A stretch of DNA of 64,000 nucleotides from positions 2,776,501 to 2,840,500 of the forward strand of contig NZ_QRGO01000001.1 of assembly GCF_003367195.1 (NCBI RefSeq), given 5' to 3'. Origin of the DNA: Undibacter mobilis (GTDB lineage Bacteria > Pseudomonadota > Alphaproteobacteria > Rhizobiales > Xanthobacteraceae). Within the stretch, counting starts at the first letter, position 1. Each line of letters begins with the position of its first letter. The position numbers were made by a program, and so were the translations under genes. Of the stretch, positions 1-9,266 are shown piece after piece. The notes under the pieces were generated by a model. That model ran no database searches. It was given only the letters and a program-made list of their open reading frames with translations, and was not told the DNA's origin.

Positions 1-1
1 G

Positions 2-1204
2 CTCGGTCCCGATGGCGTGCTCACGCGCATGTTGTCGACGCGTTCGCTCGGCTCAATGGTGTTCTGGGGTCCGCCGGGCACCGGCAAGACCACCGTGGCG
101 CGGTTGCTGGCGAAGGCGACCGACCTGCATTTCGAGCAGATCTCGGCGATCTTCACCGGTGTCGCTGACCTCAAGAAGGTGTTCGAGGAGGCGCGGCGCC
201 GCCGCGAACTGGGGCAGGGCACGCTGCTGTTCGTCGACGAGGTGCATCGTTTCAACCGCGCCCAGCAGGACAGTTTCCTGCCGGTGATGGAAGACGGCAC
301 CATCGTGCTGGTCGGCGCCACCACGGAGAATCCGTCCTTCGAGCTCAATGCCGCGCTTCTGTCGCGCGCGCGGGTGCTGGTGTTCAAATCGCTTGGCCCG
401 GATGCGGTCGAAAAGCTGCTCGAGCGCGCCGAGCACACCGAAGGCAAGCCGCTGCCGCTCGACGATAACGCGCGGCTGATGCTGGCCGGGATGGCCGATG
501 GCGACGGCCGGGCCTCGCTGACGCTGGCGGAAGAGGTCTGGCGTGCCGCGCGGCCGGGCGAAGTGTTCGACAGCGCGAAATTGCAGGAGATCGTGCAGCG
601 CCGGGCGCCGATCTACGACAAGTCGCAAGATGGGCACTACAATCTCATCTCGGCGCTGCATAAATCGGTGCGCGGTTCCGATCCCGATGCGGCGCTTTAT
701 TATCTGGCGCGCATGTTCGACGCCGGCGAGCCGCCGCTCTATATCGCGCGGCGTGTCGTGCGCATGGCGATCGAGGATATCGGGCTCGCCGACCCGCAGG
801 CGATGGTCATCGCCAACGCCGCCAAGGAGGTCTTCGATTTTCTCGGCAGCCCTGAAGGCGAACTCGCCATCGCCCAGGCCGTGATTTATTGCGCTACCGC
901 CCCGAAATCCAATGCCGGCTACAAGGCCTATGGCGCGGCGCGGCAGGTTGCCAAGACGGCCGGCTCCCTGGTGCCGCCCAAACACATCCTCAATGCGCCG
1001 ACAAACCTGATGAAAGAGGAAGGCTACGGCCGCGGCTATGCCTATGACCACGATGCCGAGGACGCTTTCTCGGGACAGAACTACTTTCCCGATGCACTGC
1101 CACGCCAGCAGTTCTACAACCCGCCGGAGCGCGGATTCGAGCGCGAAATCAAAAAGCGGCTCGATTACTGGGCGAAGTTGCGCCGGGAGAAGAGCGGGGA
1201 ATGA
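2..1204 (+). CDS. rarA: Replication-associated recombination protein A (AAA+ ATPase), 5' end cut by window edge
   Basis: RarA/MgsA is a clamp-loader-like AAA+ ATPase that acts at stalled replication forks together with SSB and RecA. About 400 codons are present; the reading frame is already open at base 2, so the first few dozen residues lie outside the window. Visible motifs are Walker A GPPGTGKTT just inside the edge, Walker B LLFVDEVHRFN, the sensor-1 stretch GATTENPSFELN and the RarA-specific C-terminal domain (APKSNAGYKAYGAA, then a GYGRGYAYDHD block). The TGA stop overlaps the ATG of the next gene, so it is probably the first visible gene of a five-gene plus-strand operon. Family assignment is firm. 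Confidence 0.95.
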   Translation, partial: LGPDGVLTRMLSTRSLGSMVFWGPPGTGKTTVARLLAKATDLHFEQISAIFTGVADLKKVFEEARRRRELGQGTLLFVDEVHRFNRAQQDSFLPVMEDGTIVLVGATTENPSFELNAALLSRARVLVFKSLGPDAVEKLLERAEHTEGKPLPLDDNARLMLAGMADGDGRASLTLAEEVWRAARPGEVFDSAKLQEIVQRRAPIYDKSQDGHYNLISALHKSVRGSDPDAALYYLARMFDAGEPPLYIARRVVRMAIEDIGLADPQAMVIANAAKEVFDFLGSPEGELAIAQAVIYCATAPKSNAGYKAYGAARQVAKTAGSLVPPKHILNAPTNLMKEEGYGRGYAYDHDAEDAFSGQNYFPDALPRQQFYNPPERGFEREIKKRLDYWAKLRREKSGE

Positions 1205-1545
1205 CCAGGTTTCGGGGCCTTCTGATTGTGTCGTTGATGTTTGTGGCGACGCCGGCCGTTGCGGCCGACGTTATCGACGGGCGCTGGGGCGACGACGCCT
1301 CCTGCAGCGCCATGTTCTTTTCCGACAATGCGCCGCTGACCGTCAGCAACTACGCGGTGCGCTGGAAGGGCGATTCCTGCCGCGTCGGCCGCATGTACAA
1401 GACCGGCGATACCGTCCATATCCAGGCTTGGTGCTGGGACATGGCCGGCGAGCGCTCCATCCCGGTGTCGTTGCGCCCGCATGGCGGCAAGCTTTCGGTG
1501 ACCTGGGATCGCGCGCACCGCGCCGAGCTCAGGCGCTGTCCGTGA
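1201..1545 (+). CDS. Small secreted protein of unknown function
   Basis: A 114-residue protein with a classical Sec signal peptide: basic Thr-Arg-Phe-Arg start, hydrophobic core, and probable cleavage after AVA near residue 21. The mature part is about 90 residues, with three or four cysteines (DDASC, GDSC, AWCWD, RRC) that could form disulfides in the periplasm. The start overlaps the rarA stop by four bases and the gene sits 4 bases before the N-acetyltransferase gene, so it is translated within the same operon. I do not recognise the family and assign no function. Confidence 0.8.
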   Translation: MTRFRGLLIVSLMFVATPAVAADVIDGRWGDDASCSAMFFSDNAPLTVSNYAVRWKGDSCRVGRMYKTGDTVHIQAWCWDMAGERSIPVSLRPHGGKLSVTWDRAHRAELRRCP

Positions 1546-1549
1546 GGCG

Positions 1550-2374
1550 ATGATGACCGATACAATCGACCTCGACGCCTATATGGCCCGCATCGGCTAT
1601 GACGGCCCGCGCGCGCCGACGCTTGAGACCTTGCGCGACCTGCATCGGCTGCATCCCATTGCCATCGCTTTCGAGAATCTCGATCCGCTGCTCGGTCGAC
1701 CGGTGCCGATCGACCGGGAGGCGCTCGAGAACAAGCTCGTCCATGCCGGGCGCGGCGGCTACTGTTTCGAACAGAACCTGCTTTTTTCCCATGTGCTGCG
1801 AGCGCTGGGTTACACGATCCATGAGCACACGGCGCGCGTGTTGTGGAACCGCCCGGAAGGCGTGCGCACGCAGCGCTCTCATCTCCTGCTACTCGTCGAT
1901 ATCGAGGGTGCGCGTTATGTCGCCGACGTTGGCTTCGGCGGCAATGTGCTGACTGCGCCGTTGCTGCTTGACCACTCAGGGCCGCAGCAGACGCCACACG
2001 AACCTTACCGTATCGTGCGCGACGGCGGCGACTACACCATCGAGTTCAATCCGCGCGGCGAATGGCTGAAGCTATTGCGCTTCGATCTGTCGGAACAGAT
2101 TTACGAGGACCATGTGCAGAGCAACTGGTTCGTCTCAACCTACCCGCAATCGATCTTCACGCGGCAGCTGATGGGTGCGCGCGCCTTGCCGGGTAAGCGC
2201 TATGCGCTGTCCAACAACATGCTGACGGTGCATCATATGAACGGCGGCAGCGACAAACGCGCGCTCGGCGCGGATGAATTGCGTGATGCGCTTGCCGACT
2301 TGTTCGGCATCAAGCTCGATGGTCTTCACGGTCTCGATGACGCGCTGGCGCGTCTAACCAATGGTGTCGCATGA
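1550..2374 (+). CDS. nat: Arylamine N-acetyltransferase
   Basis: Transfers acetyl from acetyl-CoA to arylamines, hydrazines or related acceptors in the cytoplasm. The 274-residue length fits the NAT family. The Cys-His-Asp catalytic triad is visible as C72 in RGGYCFEQN, H111 in RSHLLLL and D126 in VADVGFGG, and the N-terminal HPIAIAFENLD block is typical. Two adjacent ATGs begin the frame; either could be used. It overlaps the downstream pseudouridine synthase start by four bases (ATGA). The physiological acceptor cannot be read from the sequence. Confidence 0.93.
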   Translation: MMTDTIDLDAYMARIGYDGPRAPTLETLRDLHRLHPIAIAFENLDPLLGRPVPIDREALENKLVHAGRGGYCFEQNLLFSHVLRALGYTIHEHTARVLWNRPEGVRTQRSHLLLLVDIEGARYVADVGFGGNVLTAPLLLDHSGPQQTPHEPYRIVRDGGDYTIEFNPRGEWLKLLRFDLSEQIYEDHVQSNWFVSTYPQSIFTRQLMGARALPGKRYALSNNMLTVHHMNGGSDKRALGADELRDALADLFGIKLDGLHGLDDALARLTNGVA

Positions 2375-3918
2375 AACGTGGCGGTGGCAGAAAAGGTCCG
2401 CGTCAGCCGGGCGGCGGCAAGCAGACGGCGGGCCCGCGACAAGGGCCGCGCGGCCGGACTCCCGAGGGGCGCGGCGGGCGCAAGGATCGTTTCGGCGGTC
2501 GCGGCGGCAAGTCCCGCCTCGACGACGAACGCGCCGAGCGCGGCAAGTTTGGTGGCAGGCCTCCCAACAAGTCTGCCGGTAAGTCTGCGGGCAAATTTGG
2601 TGGGGAACGCAGTGAGCGCCCGCGCGGGAAGCCTGACGCGGCGCGGCGTGACGAAGCTGGCCGGCCGCTGTCCTTGGCCCGTCACCCTGAGGCGCGCGGC
2701 GCAAAAAGCGCGTCGGCGCGTGTCTTCGACGAGCCAAGGCGCCGGCTCGCGAAGGGCGACGGCGTAAGACGTAGCGAAGGTACCCGTCCGTCTTCCGAAG
2801 GCCGGCTGCGCCGTCCCCCTCGGGATGAGGGGGAGAGGCCACCGCGTGTGACGCTCCGTCATGAGCCCGAGCAGCCGTTGCGCAAGGCTGAGCCGGAAAT
2901 TTCGCCCGCGCTCGCCGCAGCCACGAAGGTGCAGACCGTCACGGTGACGCCGGACGAGAATGGCATGCGCGTCGACCGCTTCTTTGAGGCGCGCTTTCCG
3001 GGGCTGTCGTTCAGCCACATTCAGCGCATCGTCCGCAAGGGCGAGGTGCGCGTGAACGGCAAGCGCACCGAGACCAAATCGCGGCTCGAAGCGGGGCAGG
3101 AGATCCGCATTCCGCCGCTGCAGCTCGCGGCGCCGCGGGTGCGTGAGGATTCGCCACAGGTGCTGAAGGATCGAGAATATCTGCGGTCGATCACTCTGGC
3201 CGAGGACGACGACGTGCTGGTGCTCAACAAGCCGATGGGCCTTGCCGTGCAGGGCGGCTCCGGCACCACGCGTCATGTCGACGGCTTGCTCGAAGCGCTG
3301 CGCGGTCCCGGCGTCGATGCGCAAAGACCGCGCTTGGTGCACCGTCTCGACAAGGACACCGCGGGCTGTCTGCTTGTCGCCAAGACGCGCTTTGCCGCCG
3401 CGGCACTGGCCAAGACCTTCCGCACACGCTCGGCGCGCAAGATTTATTGGGCTCTGGTTGCCGGCGTGCCAAAGCCGAAGCAGGGCCGCATCTCGACGTA
3501 TCTGGTAAAGCAGGAGATGGAAGAAGACAGCTTCATGCGTGTCGCCAAACACGGTGAGAAGGACGCGGTCCATGCCGTGACTTATTACGCCGTGGTCGAG
3601 ACCTCGGCGCAGAAGCTGGCCTGGGTGTCGCTCAAGCCGGTCACCGGCCGCACCCATCAGCTCCGCGCGCACATGGCGCATGTCGGTTCGCCCATCGTCG
3701 GCGATCCGAAATACTTCAACATCGAAAATTGGGAACTGCCTGGCGGCATTCAGAACAAGCTGCATCTGCTCGCCCGCCGCATTGTCGTGCCGCATCCGCG
3801 CGGCGGCACCATCGATGTGTCGGCGCCGTTGCCGCCGCATATGCAGCAGTCGTGGAACCTGCTCGGACTCGACGCAGAGCGCTTCGACCCCATCGTCGAT
3901 GCGCCCGATGAGGATTGA
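2371..3918 (+). CDS. RluA/RluC-family ribosomal pseudouridine synthase with long basic N-terminal tail
   Basis: Isomerises specific uridines of 23S rRNA to pseudouridine. At 515 residues it is about 200 longer than the usual family length. Residues 1-185 are a low-complexity Arg/Gly/Lys/Pro-rich tail, probably disordered and RNA-binding. An S4 domain follows (about 190-240, beginning MRVDRFFEARFPGLSF), then the catalytic domain with the HRLDKDT motif, whose catalytic Asp is D327, and a late GRTHQLRAHM block. DNA encoding part of the tail (about 2690-2765) resembles an interspersed palindromic repeat read in frame. The start overlaps the nat stop. Whether it is RluC or another RluA member cannot be decided here. 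Confidence 0.9.
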   Translation: MKRGGGRKGPRQPGGGKQTAGPRQGPRGRTPEGRGGRKDRFGGRGGKSRLDDERAERGKFGGRPPNKSAGKSAGKFGGERSERPRGKPDAARRDEAGRPLSLARHPEARGAKSASARVFDEPRRRLAKGDGVRRSEGTRPSSEGRLRRPPRDEGERPPRVTLRHEPEQPLRKAEPEISPALAAATKVQTVTVTPDENGMRVDRFFEARFPGLSFSHIQRIVRKGEVRVNGKRTETKSRLEAGQEIRIPPLQLAAPRVREDSPQVLKDREYLRSITLAEDDDVLVLNKPMGLAVQGGSGTTRHVDGLLEALRGPGVDAQRPRLVHRLDKDTAGCLLVAKTRFAAAALAKTFRTRSARKIYWALVAGVPKPKQGRISTYLVKQEMEEDSFMRVAKHGEKDAVHAVTYYAVVETSAQKLAWVSLKPVTGRTHQLRAHMAHVGSPIVGDPKYFNIENWELPGGIQNKLHLLARRIVVPHPRGGTIDVSAPLPPHMQQSWNLLGLDAERFDPIVDAPDED

Positions 3919-3973
3919 ACACAAGGCGGTGATGGTACTGGCCCGGCACCGTTTTCGACGCCAGATATACGTG

Positions 3974-4393
3974 ATGCAGCGCCGTGTCGTAACCGTCCTG
4001 TTGATTGCGATGGCCATGCCGAATCTCGCGCTTCCGGCGCGGGCGCAGTCGCTCGATGATCCTTACAACATCATTGCACCGGAGCCGGGCCGGCGGCCGC
4101 AGCCCAAACCGGAGCCGTGGCTACCACCGAAATACGAAACGCCGCGCAGCGAAAGGCTCAATCGTGCGCCGCCGCCGGAACTGCCGGCTGCGCCGCGGGT
4201 GGATGTGCCGCCGGCGATCATGGTGCCGGAAACCGGGCGTGTGCTGCCGAATATGCGGACCTTGTCGCCGTCAGGCCCGAATGGCACCGAGACTGGGCAG
4301 GACCGCGCCATGCGCTGCGCCCACCAACTCGGTGCTTACGGTGCGGATGCCGGTAATCCGGCGGCTTATCTCGGCAGTTGCGTCAATCAATAA
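3974..4393 (+). CDS. Proline-rich secreted protein, function unknown
   Basis: A 139-residue protein with a good signal peptide (basic RR, hydrophobic core, cleavage after ARA near residue 24). The mature chain is rich in Pro and ends with a small conserved-looking segment (MRCAHQLGAYG...YLGSCVNQ) holding two cysteines. The frame is open upstream and an alternative ATG exists at 3908, overlapping the preceding gene. I prefer 3974 because it puts the signal peptide at the N-terminus. It is the last gene of the rarA-nat-pseudouridine synthase group and runs tail-to-tail into the FNT channel gene. No family recognised. Confidence 0.75.
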   Translation: MQRRVVTVLLIAMAMPNLALPARAQSLDDPYNIIAPEPGRRPQPKPEPWLPPKYETPRSERLNRAPPPELPAAPRVDVPPAIMVPETGRVLPNMRTLSPSGPNGTETGQDRAMRCAHQLGAYGADAGNPAAYLGSCVNQ

Positions 4394-4396
4394 CGC

Positions 4397-5233
4397 TCAG
4401 ATCTCGTCTTTGACCTGCGCATAGGACAGTACTGCGAACAGTCCGGTGCCGCCGACAATGTTGCCGGCCAGTACGGGCAGGGCGAAGGTGAAAAGCGCCT
4501 GCCACACGGTCCAGTCGCCGGCGATCACCAGCAGATAAGCCTCCAGCGAGCCAGCGACGATATGCGTAAAGTCGCCCGCCGCGATCAGGTAGGTGATCAA
4601 GGTGATGACGACGAACTTCGCGCTCTCTGCGCTCGGGATCATCCATACCATCGTGGCGATGAGAAAGCCGGACGAGATGCCGGCGAAAAACATGTGCGAG
4701 GCATCGAGCTTGAGCAACGAGCGGCTGACCGCGATCATGCCGTCATAGAGTTCGCTGGAGAGCACGGGGGTATAGGCATAGAACAGCGCCGCCAGCAGCG
4801 TGCCGATGAGATTGGCGGCAAGCACGATGGCCCACAACCTCGCCATTTGTCCCAGCATGCGCGGCGTCAGGTTCTTCAGAACCGGTAGTACGGCGGTGAT
4901 GGTGCTTTCGGTGAACAGTTGCTGCCGCGCCAGGATCACCATGAGAAAACCGACGCTGTAGCCGAAATTGGCGACGAGCGGGCGCCACGGCGCATCCGGC
5001 AGATGGATGAGCAGAATGGCCTCCGCCAGTACGGAAAACCCCAACGACAGCCCGGCCGCTATGCCCGACCACCACAACGAGGACGCCGGGCGTTCCATCT
5101 CTTCTTCGCCCAGGCGGCGCACGATCTCGTAAATCACCGGTACGCGCGGCGTCGACAATTCCTCGACATCGCGGACTTCGGCATCGGTAATGCCGCGACC
5201 GTTCTTCGCCGCCGGTGATTTCCGCTTCGCCAT
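4397..5233 (-). CDS. Formate/nitrite transporter (FNT) family channel, YfdC-like
   Basis: FNT proteins are pentameric, aquaporin-like inner-membrane channels for formate, nitrite or similar small anions. The 278-residue protein has a polar 50-residue N-terminus and about six hydrophobic segments. Family-like features include GFSVLAEAILL, NFGYSVGFLMVILARQQLFTE, and a HIVAGSLEAYLLV segment before the last two helices. The extended N-terminus and sequence character resemble the YfdC branch more than FocA or NirC, so the substrate is uncertain. Monocistronic on the minus strand; its stop lies 4 bases from the stop of the convergent plus-strand gene. Confidence 0.87.
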   Translation of the reverse strand: MAKRKSPAAKNGRGITDAEVRDVEELSTPRVPVIYEIVRRLGEEEMERPASSLWWSGIAAGLSLGFSVLAEAILLIHLPDAPWRPLVANFGYSVGFLMVILARQQLFTESTITAVLPVLKNLTPRMLGQMARLWAIVLAANLIGTLLAALFYAYTPVLSSELYDGMIAVSRSLLKLDASHMFFAGISSGFLIATMVWMIPSAESAKFVVITLITYLIAAGDFTHIVAGSLEAYLLVIAGDWTVWQALFTFALPVLAGNIVGGTGLFAVLSYAQVKDEI

Positions 5234-5333
5234 GTCGCCGGTCCGTCCGTGAGGGGGCGGCCAACAACGCTGGAAACAGGCCGGAGTTCCGTCGCCGGAA
5301 CCGACGCCGATCTACGGGACAGCTACTGATGCG

Positions 5334-6284
5334 CTAATACGCGCTGGCCTTGTCCAGCGCTGTGACCTCGTCCTTCGTCAGCGACAGCTTCGCCGCGCCG
5401 AGAATGTCGGCGAGCTGGTCGGGCTTGGTTGCCGAGGCGATTGGCGCGGTGATGCTCGGCCGTGCCATCAGCCAGGCCAGCGCCACTTGCGCCGGCGTGG
5501 CCGACTTTGCACCCGCCATCTCATCAAGTGCCTTGAGGATCGCAACACCGCGGGCATCGAAATAGTTCTCTACCTTGCCGCCGCGGGTCGGGCTCTTTTC
5601 GGCGTCTTCCTTGCTCTTGTACTTGCCGGTGAGGAAGCCGGAGGCGAGGCTATAATAAGGAATGACACCGATTTTCTCGGCGGTGGCGATCGGCTCGTAA
5701 TCCTTCTCATAGACGGCGCGGTCGTAGAGATTGTAGTTCGGCTGCAGCGTCTCATAGCGCGGCAGACCGTGAGTGCGGCTCGCCTCGAATGACGCTTTCA
5801 GCCGCGCCGGCGACAGGTTCGAGGCGCCGATGGCACGCACTTTGCCGGCCTTGATGAGTTGGGCATAGGCCTCGAGCGTTTCCTCGACCGGCGTCACCTC
5901 GTCGTCGAAATGGCTCTGGTAGAGATCGATGGTGTCGATCTGCAAGCGTTTCAGCGACTGGTCGGCCGAGCGCAGGATGTGGTCCTTCTTGAGGCATTTG
6001 CCCTGGCCCATGTCGGAGCCGACCTTGGTCGCGATGACGACCTTGCGGCGCTTGCCGGACGTCTTCAGCCAATGGCCGATGATGGTTTCGGACTCGCCGC
6101 CTTTGTGGCCCGGGACCCAACGCGAATAGCTGTCCGCGGTGTCGATGGCGTTGAAACCGGCATCGACGAAAGCATCGAGCAGCCGGTGCGACATCGTCTC
6201 GTCGGCGCTCCAGCCGAACACATTGCCCCCAAGCATCAAGGGCGCGATCGACAGGCCGGAACGGCCGAGGGGGCGAGGTTGCAT
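5334..6284 (-). CDS. Aldo/keto reductase
   Basis: An NADPH-dependent oxidoreductase of the AKR superfamily (316 residues, TIM barrel). It shows the N-terminal RPLGRSGLSIAPLMLGGNVFGW, the catalytic Asp/Tyr region IDTADSYSRWVPG, KVGSDMG with the catalytic-type Lys, and the QSHFDDEVTPVEETL block. The start at 6284 is chosen over an upstream in-frame start because a GAAGGA ribosome site sits at the right spacing and the family N-terminus begins here. It lies 85 bases downstream of korB on the same strand, so it may be read from the same transcript, but a metabolic link is not evident. Confidence 0.9.
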   Translation of the reverse strand: MQPRPLGRSGLSIAPLMLGGNVFGWSADETMSHRLLDAFVDAGFNAIDTADSYSRWVPGHKGGESETIIGHWLKTSGKRRKVVIATKVGSDMGQGKCLKKDHILRSADQSLKRLQIDTIDLYQSHFDDEVTPVEETLEAYAQLIKAGKVRAIGASNLSPARLKASFEASRTHGLPRYETLQPNYNLYDRAVYEKDYEPIATAEKIGVIPYYSLASGFLTGKYKSKEDAEKSPTRGGKVENYFDARGVAILKALDEMAGAKSATPAQVALAWLMARPSITAPIASATKPDQLADILGAAKLSLTKDEVTALDKASAY

Positions 6285-6369
6285 GGCGATTGTCCTTCGT
6301 TGCGTGCGGCGCAACGTGTCATGCCGGATGAGGCCCGGCAATGTCGGTGGGCGTGAAGAGGCCTTGCGC

Positions 6370-7425
6370 TTACCGCATGCTGGCGTTGAACTGGTCCAGT
6401 GCGGCCTGACCGGGACACAAGTCCGCAGTGCCGAGGGCATTGAGCGGCTTGTCGACCGTATGCAGATGCGCGTGCAGGTCCTCCGCCTCTTTCTCGACGA
6501 ACAGCAGGCCGGTCACGATCTGCCCTTTTGCCGAATGATGCTGGAGGAATCCCAGCGCGGCAGAGCGGTCATGTATCTCGTAGTCGGCGGACAGCTTGCG
6601 CAGGGCGACTGTCGAGCCGTCATGCTGCTCGACGATTTCCACGGTTCCGGGCTCCTGTTTCAGTTCGATCGGCATCCGCGTCGAGATGAAGTCGAGCCGG
6701 TTGACCGCCTCATTGTGCTCGCGCACGAAGTCGAAGCTCCGCGTCGAGCCGGCATGATTGTTGAAGGCGACGCAGGGCGAAATGACATCGAGGAAGGCCG
6801 CGCCCTTGTGCGCGATCGCCGCCTTGATGATCGGCACCAGCTGCTCCTTGTCGCCGGAGAAGGAGCGGGCGACGAAGGTGGCGCCGAGTTGTAGCGCCAT
6901 CGCCACCATGTCGATGGAATTGTCGGTGTTGATGACGCCGCGCTTGGACTTGGAGCCGCGGTCGGCGGTGGCCGAGAACTGGCCCTTGGTCAGGCCATAG
7001 ACGCCGTTATTCTCGACGATATAGGTCATGTTGACGCCGCGCCGCAGGCAGTGCGCGAACTGGCCGAGGCCGATCGAGGCTGAATCGCCGTCGCCGGAAA
7101 CGCCGAGATAGATTAGGTCGCGGTTGGCGAGGTTTGCGCCGGTCAAAACCGACGGCATGCGGCCATGCACCGAATTGAAGCCGTGCGAATTGCCGAGGAA
7201 ATAGGTCGGCGTCTTCGACGAGCAGCCAATGCCGGAAATCTTGGCGACACGGTGCGGCTCGATGGCCAGTTCGAAACAGGCCTGAATGATGGCGGCCGTG
7301 ATGGAGTCGTGGCCGCAGCCCGCGCACAAGGTCGATATCGTGCCCTCGTAGTCGCGGTGCGTGTAGCCGAGCTCGTTCTTCGGCAGACCCGGATGGTGAA
7401 ATTTTGGCTTGGCGAGATAGGTCAT
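6370..7425 (-). CDS. korB: 2-oxoacid:ferredoxin oxidoreductase beta subunit
   Basis: The thiamine-diphosphate-binding subunit of a 2-oxoacid (probably 2-oxoglutarate) oxidoreductase that makes acyl-CoA and reduced ferredoxin. The 351 residues hold CAGCGH (C34, C37), GIGCSSKT (C68) and SPCVAFNNH (C218), four cysteines expected to hold one [4Fe-4S] cluster. The TPP/Mg motif is GDGDSASIGLGQ...ENNGVYGLTKGQ. Its ATG overlaps the korA stop by four bases, indicating translational coupling. The chain continues about 60 residues past the typical ending, still in a coherent frame. Substrate assignment is by family similarity. Confidence 0.93.
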   Translation of the reverse strand: MTYLAKPKFHHPGLPKNELGYTHRDYEGTISTLCAGCGHDSITAAIIQACFELAIEPHRVAKISGIGCSSKTPTYFLGNSHGFNSVHGRMPSVLTGANLANRDLIYLGVSGDGDSASIGLGQFAHCLRRGVNMTYIVENNGVYGLTKGQFSATADRGSKSKRGVINTDNSIDMVAMALQLGATFVARSFSGDKEQLVPIIKAAIAHKGAAFLDVISPCVAFNNHAGSTRSFDFVREHNEAVNRLDFISTRMPIELKQEPGTVEIVEQHDGSTVALRKLSADYEIHDRSAALGFLQHHSAKGQIVTGLLFVEKEAEDLHAHLHTVDKPLNALGTADLCPGQAALDQFNASMR

Positions 7426-9266
7426 GATGTCACTTTGGCCGGTTTCATCGTCATCTGGTCGAGGTGGTCGCCGATCGCCTTGGCGATGTAGCGTGCGGTG
7501 ATCGGCGTGCCGTCAAAATGCAGGATCGGCACCAGCCGCACCGGGTCGATGCCGCATTCGTTGACGATCAGCGAGCGCAGTTGCGCGTCGCGGTTCTGCT
7601 CGACCACAAACACGAAGTCGTGGTCGGCAACGAAGGAATTGACCGAGGAATGGAACGGGAAGCCGCGCAGGCGCATCCGGTCGATGCCGTGGCCGCGCGC
7701 CTCGATCATGTGGATCGCTTCGTCCATCGCCGGCGCGGTCGAGCCGAAATAGATGACGCCGTATTTGGAGGGCTTGGCCGCGTTGGCGATCAGCGGTTTC
7801 GGCACAATGTCCTTGGCGGTCTCGAACTTGCGCAGCAGGCGCTGCATATTGTCGACGTAAGGCCCGCCTTCCTCGGTATATTTGGCGTAGCGGTCGCGCG
7901 AGGTGCCGCGGGTGAAGAACGAGCCTCTGGTCGGATGCGTGCCGGGATAGGTGCGGTAGGGAATGCCGTCGCCATCGACGTCGAGATAGCGGCCGAAATC
8001 CTTGCCCGCTTCCAGTTCCTCGTAGGTCATCACCTTGCCGCGGTCATAAGTGCGGTTGTCGTCCCATTGGAACGGCCGGGTGAGATGGTGGTTCATGCCG
8101 ATCTCGAGATCGAGCATGACGAAAACCGGCGTCTGCAGTCGGTCGGCCAGATCGAAGGCCTCGGCGCCCATCTCGAAGGCTTCCGCCGGGTTTTCCGGGA
8201 ACAGCATGACGTGCTTGGTGTCGCCATGCGAGGCATAGGCGCAGGAGATGAGATCGCATTGCTGCGTGCGCGTGGGCATCCCGGTCGAGGGGCCGGCGCG
8301 CTGCACATTGAAGATCACCGCCGGAATTTCCGCGAAATAGGCGAGCCCGATAAACTCCTGCATCAGCGAAATGCCGGGCCCTGAGGTTGCGGTGAAGGCG
8401 CGCGCGCCATTCCACGCGGCGCCGATCACCATGCCGATCGAGGCCAGTTCGTCCTCGGCCTGGACGATGGCGTATTTGGCCTTCTTGGTTGTTGGATCGA
8501 CGCGGTACTTGGCGCACCACTTGGTGAAGGCATCGGCCAGCGACGACGACGGCGTGATCGGATACCAGGCGCAGACCGTGGCGCCGCCATAGACCGCGCC
8601 GAGCGCGGCGGCGGCATTGCCTTCGACGAAGATCTTGTTGCCGACCTTGTCGGCCTTGCGCAGGCGCAGGCCGATGGGGTGCGCGAGGTTGAGGACGGCG
8701 TAATCGCGGCCGATATGCAGCGCCTTGACGTTGGGTGCGATCAGCTTGTCCTTGCCCTTGTACTGCTCGGCGATCAGCGTCTCGACCGCCTTGACGTCCA
8801 TCTCCAGCAGTGCGGTGAGGACACCGATGTAGATGATGTTCTTGAACAGCTGCCGCTGCCGCGGGTCGGTGTATTCGCGGTTGCAGATGGCGGTGAGCGG
8901 CACGCCGATCACGGTGATGTCATCGCGGAATTTCGAGGCGGGGTAGGGCTTGGTGGAATCGTAAAGCAGGTAGCCGCCGGGTTCGATCGAGGCGATGTCC
9001 TTGTCGAAGGTCTGCGGGTTCATCGCCACCATCAGGTCGGTGCCGCCGCGGGCGCCGAGATGGCCGTCCTCGGTGACGCGGACTTCGTACCAGGTCGGCA
9101 GGCCCTGAATGTTCGACGGGAAGATGTTGCGCGGCGCGACGGGGATGCCCATACGCAGGATGGCGCGGGCGAACATCTCGTTGGCGCTCGCCGAACCCGA
9201 GCCGTTGACGTTGGCGAAGCGGACGACGAAGTCGTTTACGCGGCTGAGCGGCGTGGCGGTCGGCAT
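7422..9266 (-). CDS. korA: 2-oxoacid:acceptor oxidoreductase, fused gamma-alpha subunit
   Basis: The large subunit (614 residues) of the KorAB enzyme. Residues 1-190 are the gamma-type domain (RFANVNGSGSASANEMFARA), followed by the alpha (pyrimidine-binding) domain starting near EGNAAAALGAVYGGAT and YPITPSSSLADAF, with TATSGPGISLMQEF and the PTGMPTRTQQCDL segment. The start at 9266 (MPTATPLSR) is preferred to an upstream start because it matches where the family begins. It overlaps the korQ-like gene by 31 bases and korB by 4 bases, so the three subunits are encoded as one operon. Confidence 0.93.
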   Translation of the reverse strand: MPTATPLSRVNDFVVRFANVNGSGSASANEMFARAILRMGIPVAPRNIFPSNIQGLPTWYEVRVTEDGHLGARGGTDLMVAMNPQTFDKDIASIEPGGYLLYDSTKPYPASKFRDDITVIGVPLTAICNREYTDPRQRQLFKNIIYIGVLTALLEMDVKAVETLIAEQYKGKDKLIAPNVKALHIGRDYAVLNLAHPIGLRLRKADKVGNKIFVEGNAAAALGAVYGGATVCAWYPITPSSSLADAFTKWCAKYRVDPTTKKAKYAIVQAEDELASIGMVIGAAWNGARAFTATSGPGISLMQEFIGLAYFAEIPAVIFNVQRAGPSTGMPTRTQQCDLISCAYASHGDTKHVMLFPENPAEAFEMGAEAFDLADRLQTPVFVMLDLEIGMNHHLTRPFQWDDNRTYDRGKVMTYEELEAGKDFGRYLDVDGDGIPYRTYPGTHPTRGSFFTRGTSRDRYAKYTEEGGPYVDNMQRLLRKFETAKDIVPKPLIANAAKPSKYGVIYFGSTAPAMDEAIHMIEARGHGIDRMRLRGFPFHSSVNSFVADHDFVFVVEQNRDAQLRSLIVNECGIDPVRLVPILHFDGTPITARYIAKAIGDHLDQMTMKPAKVTS

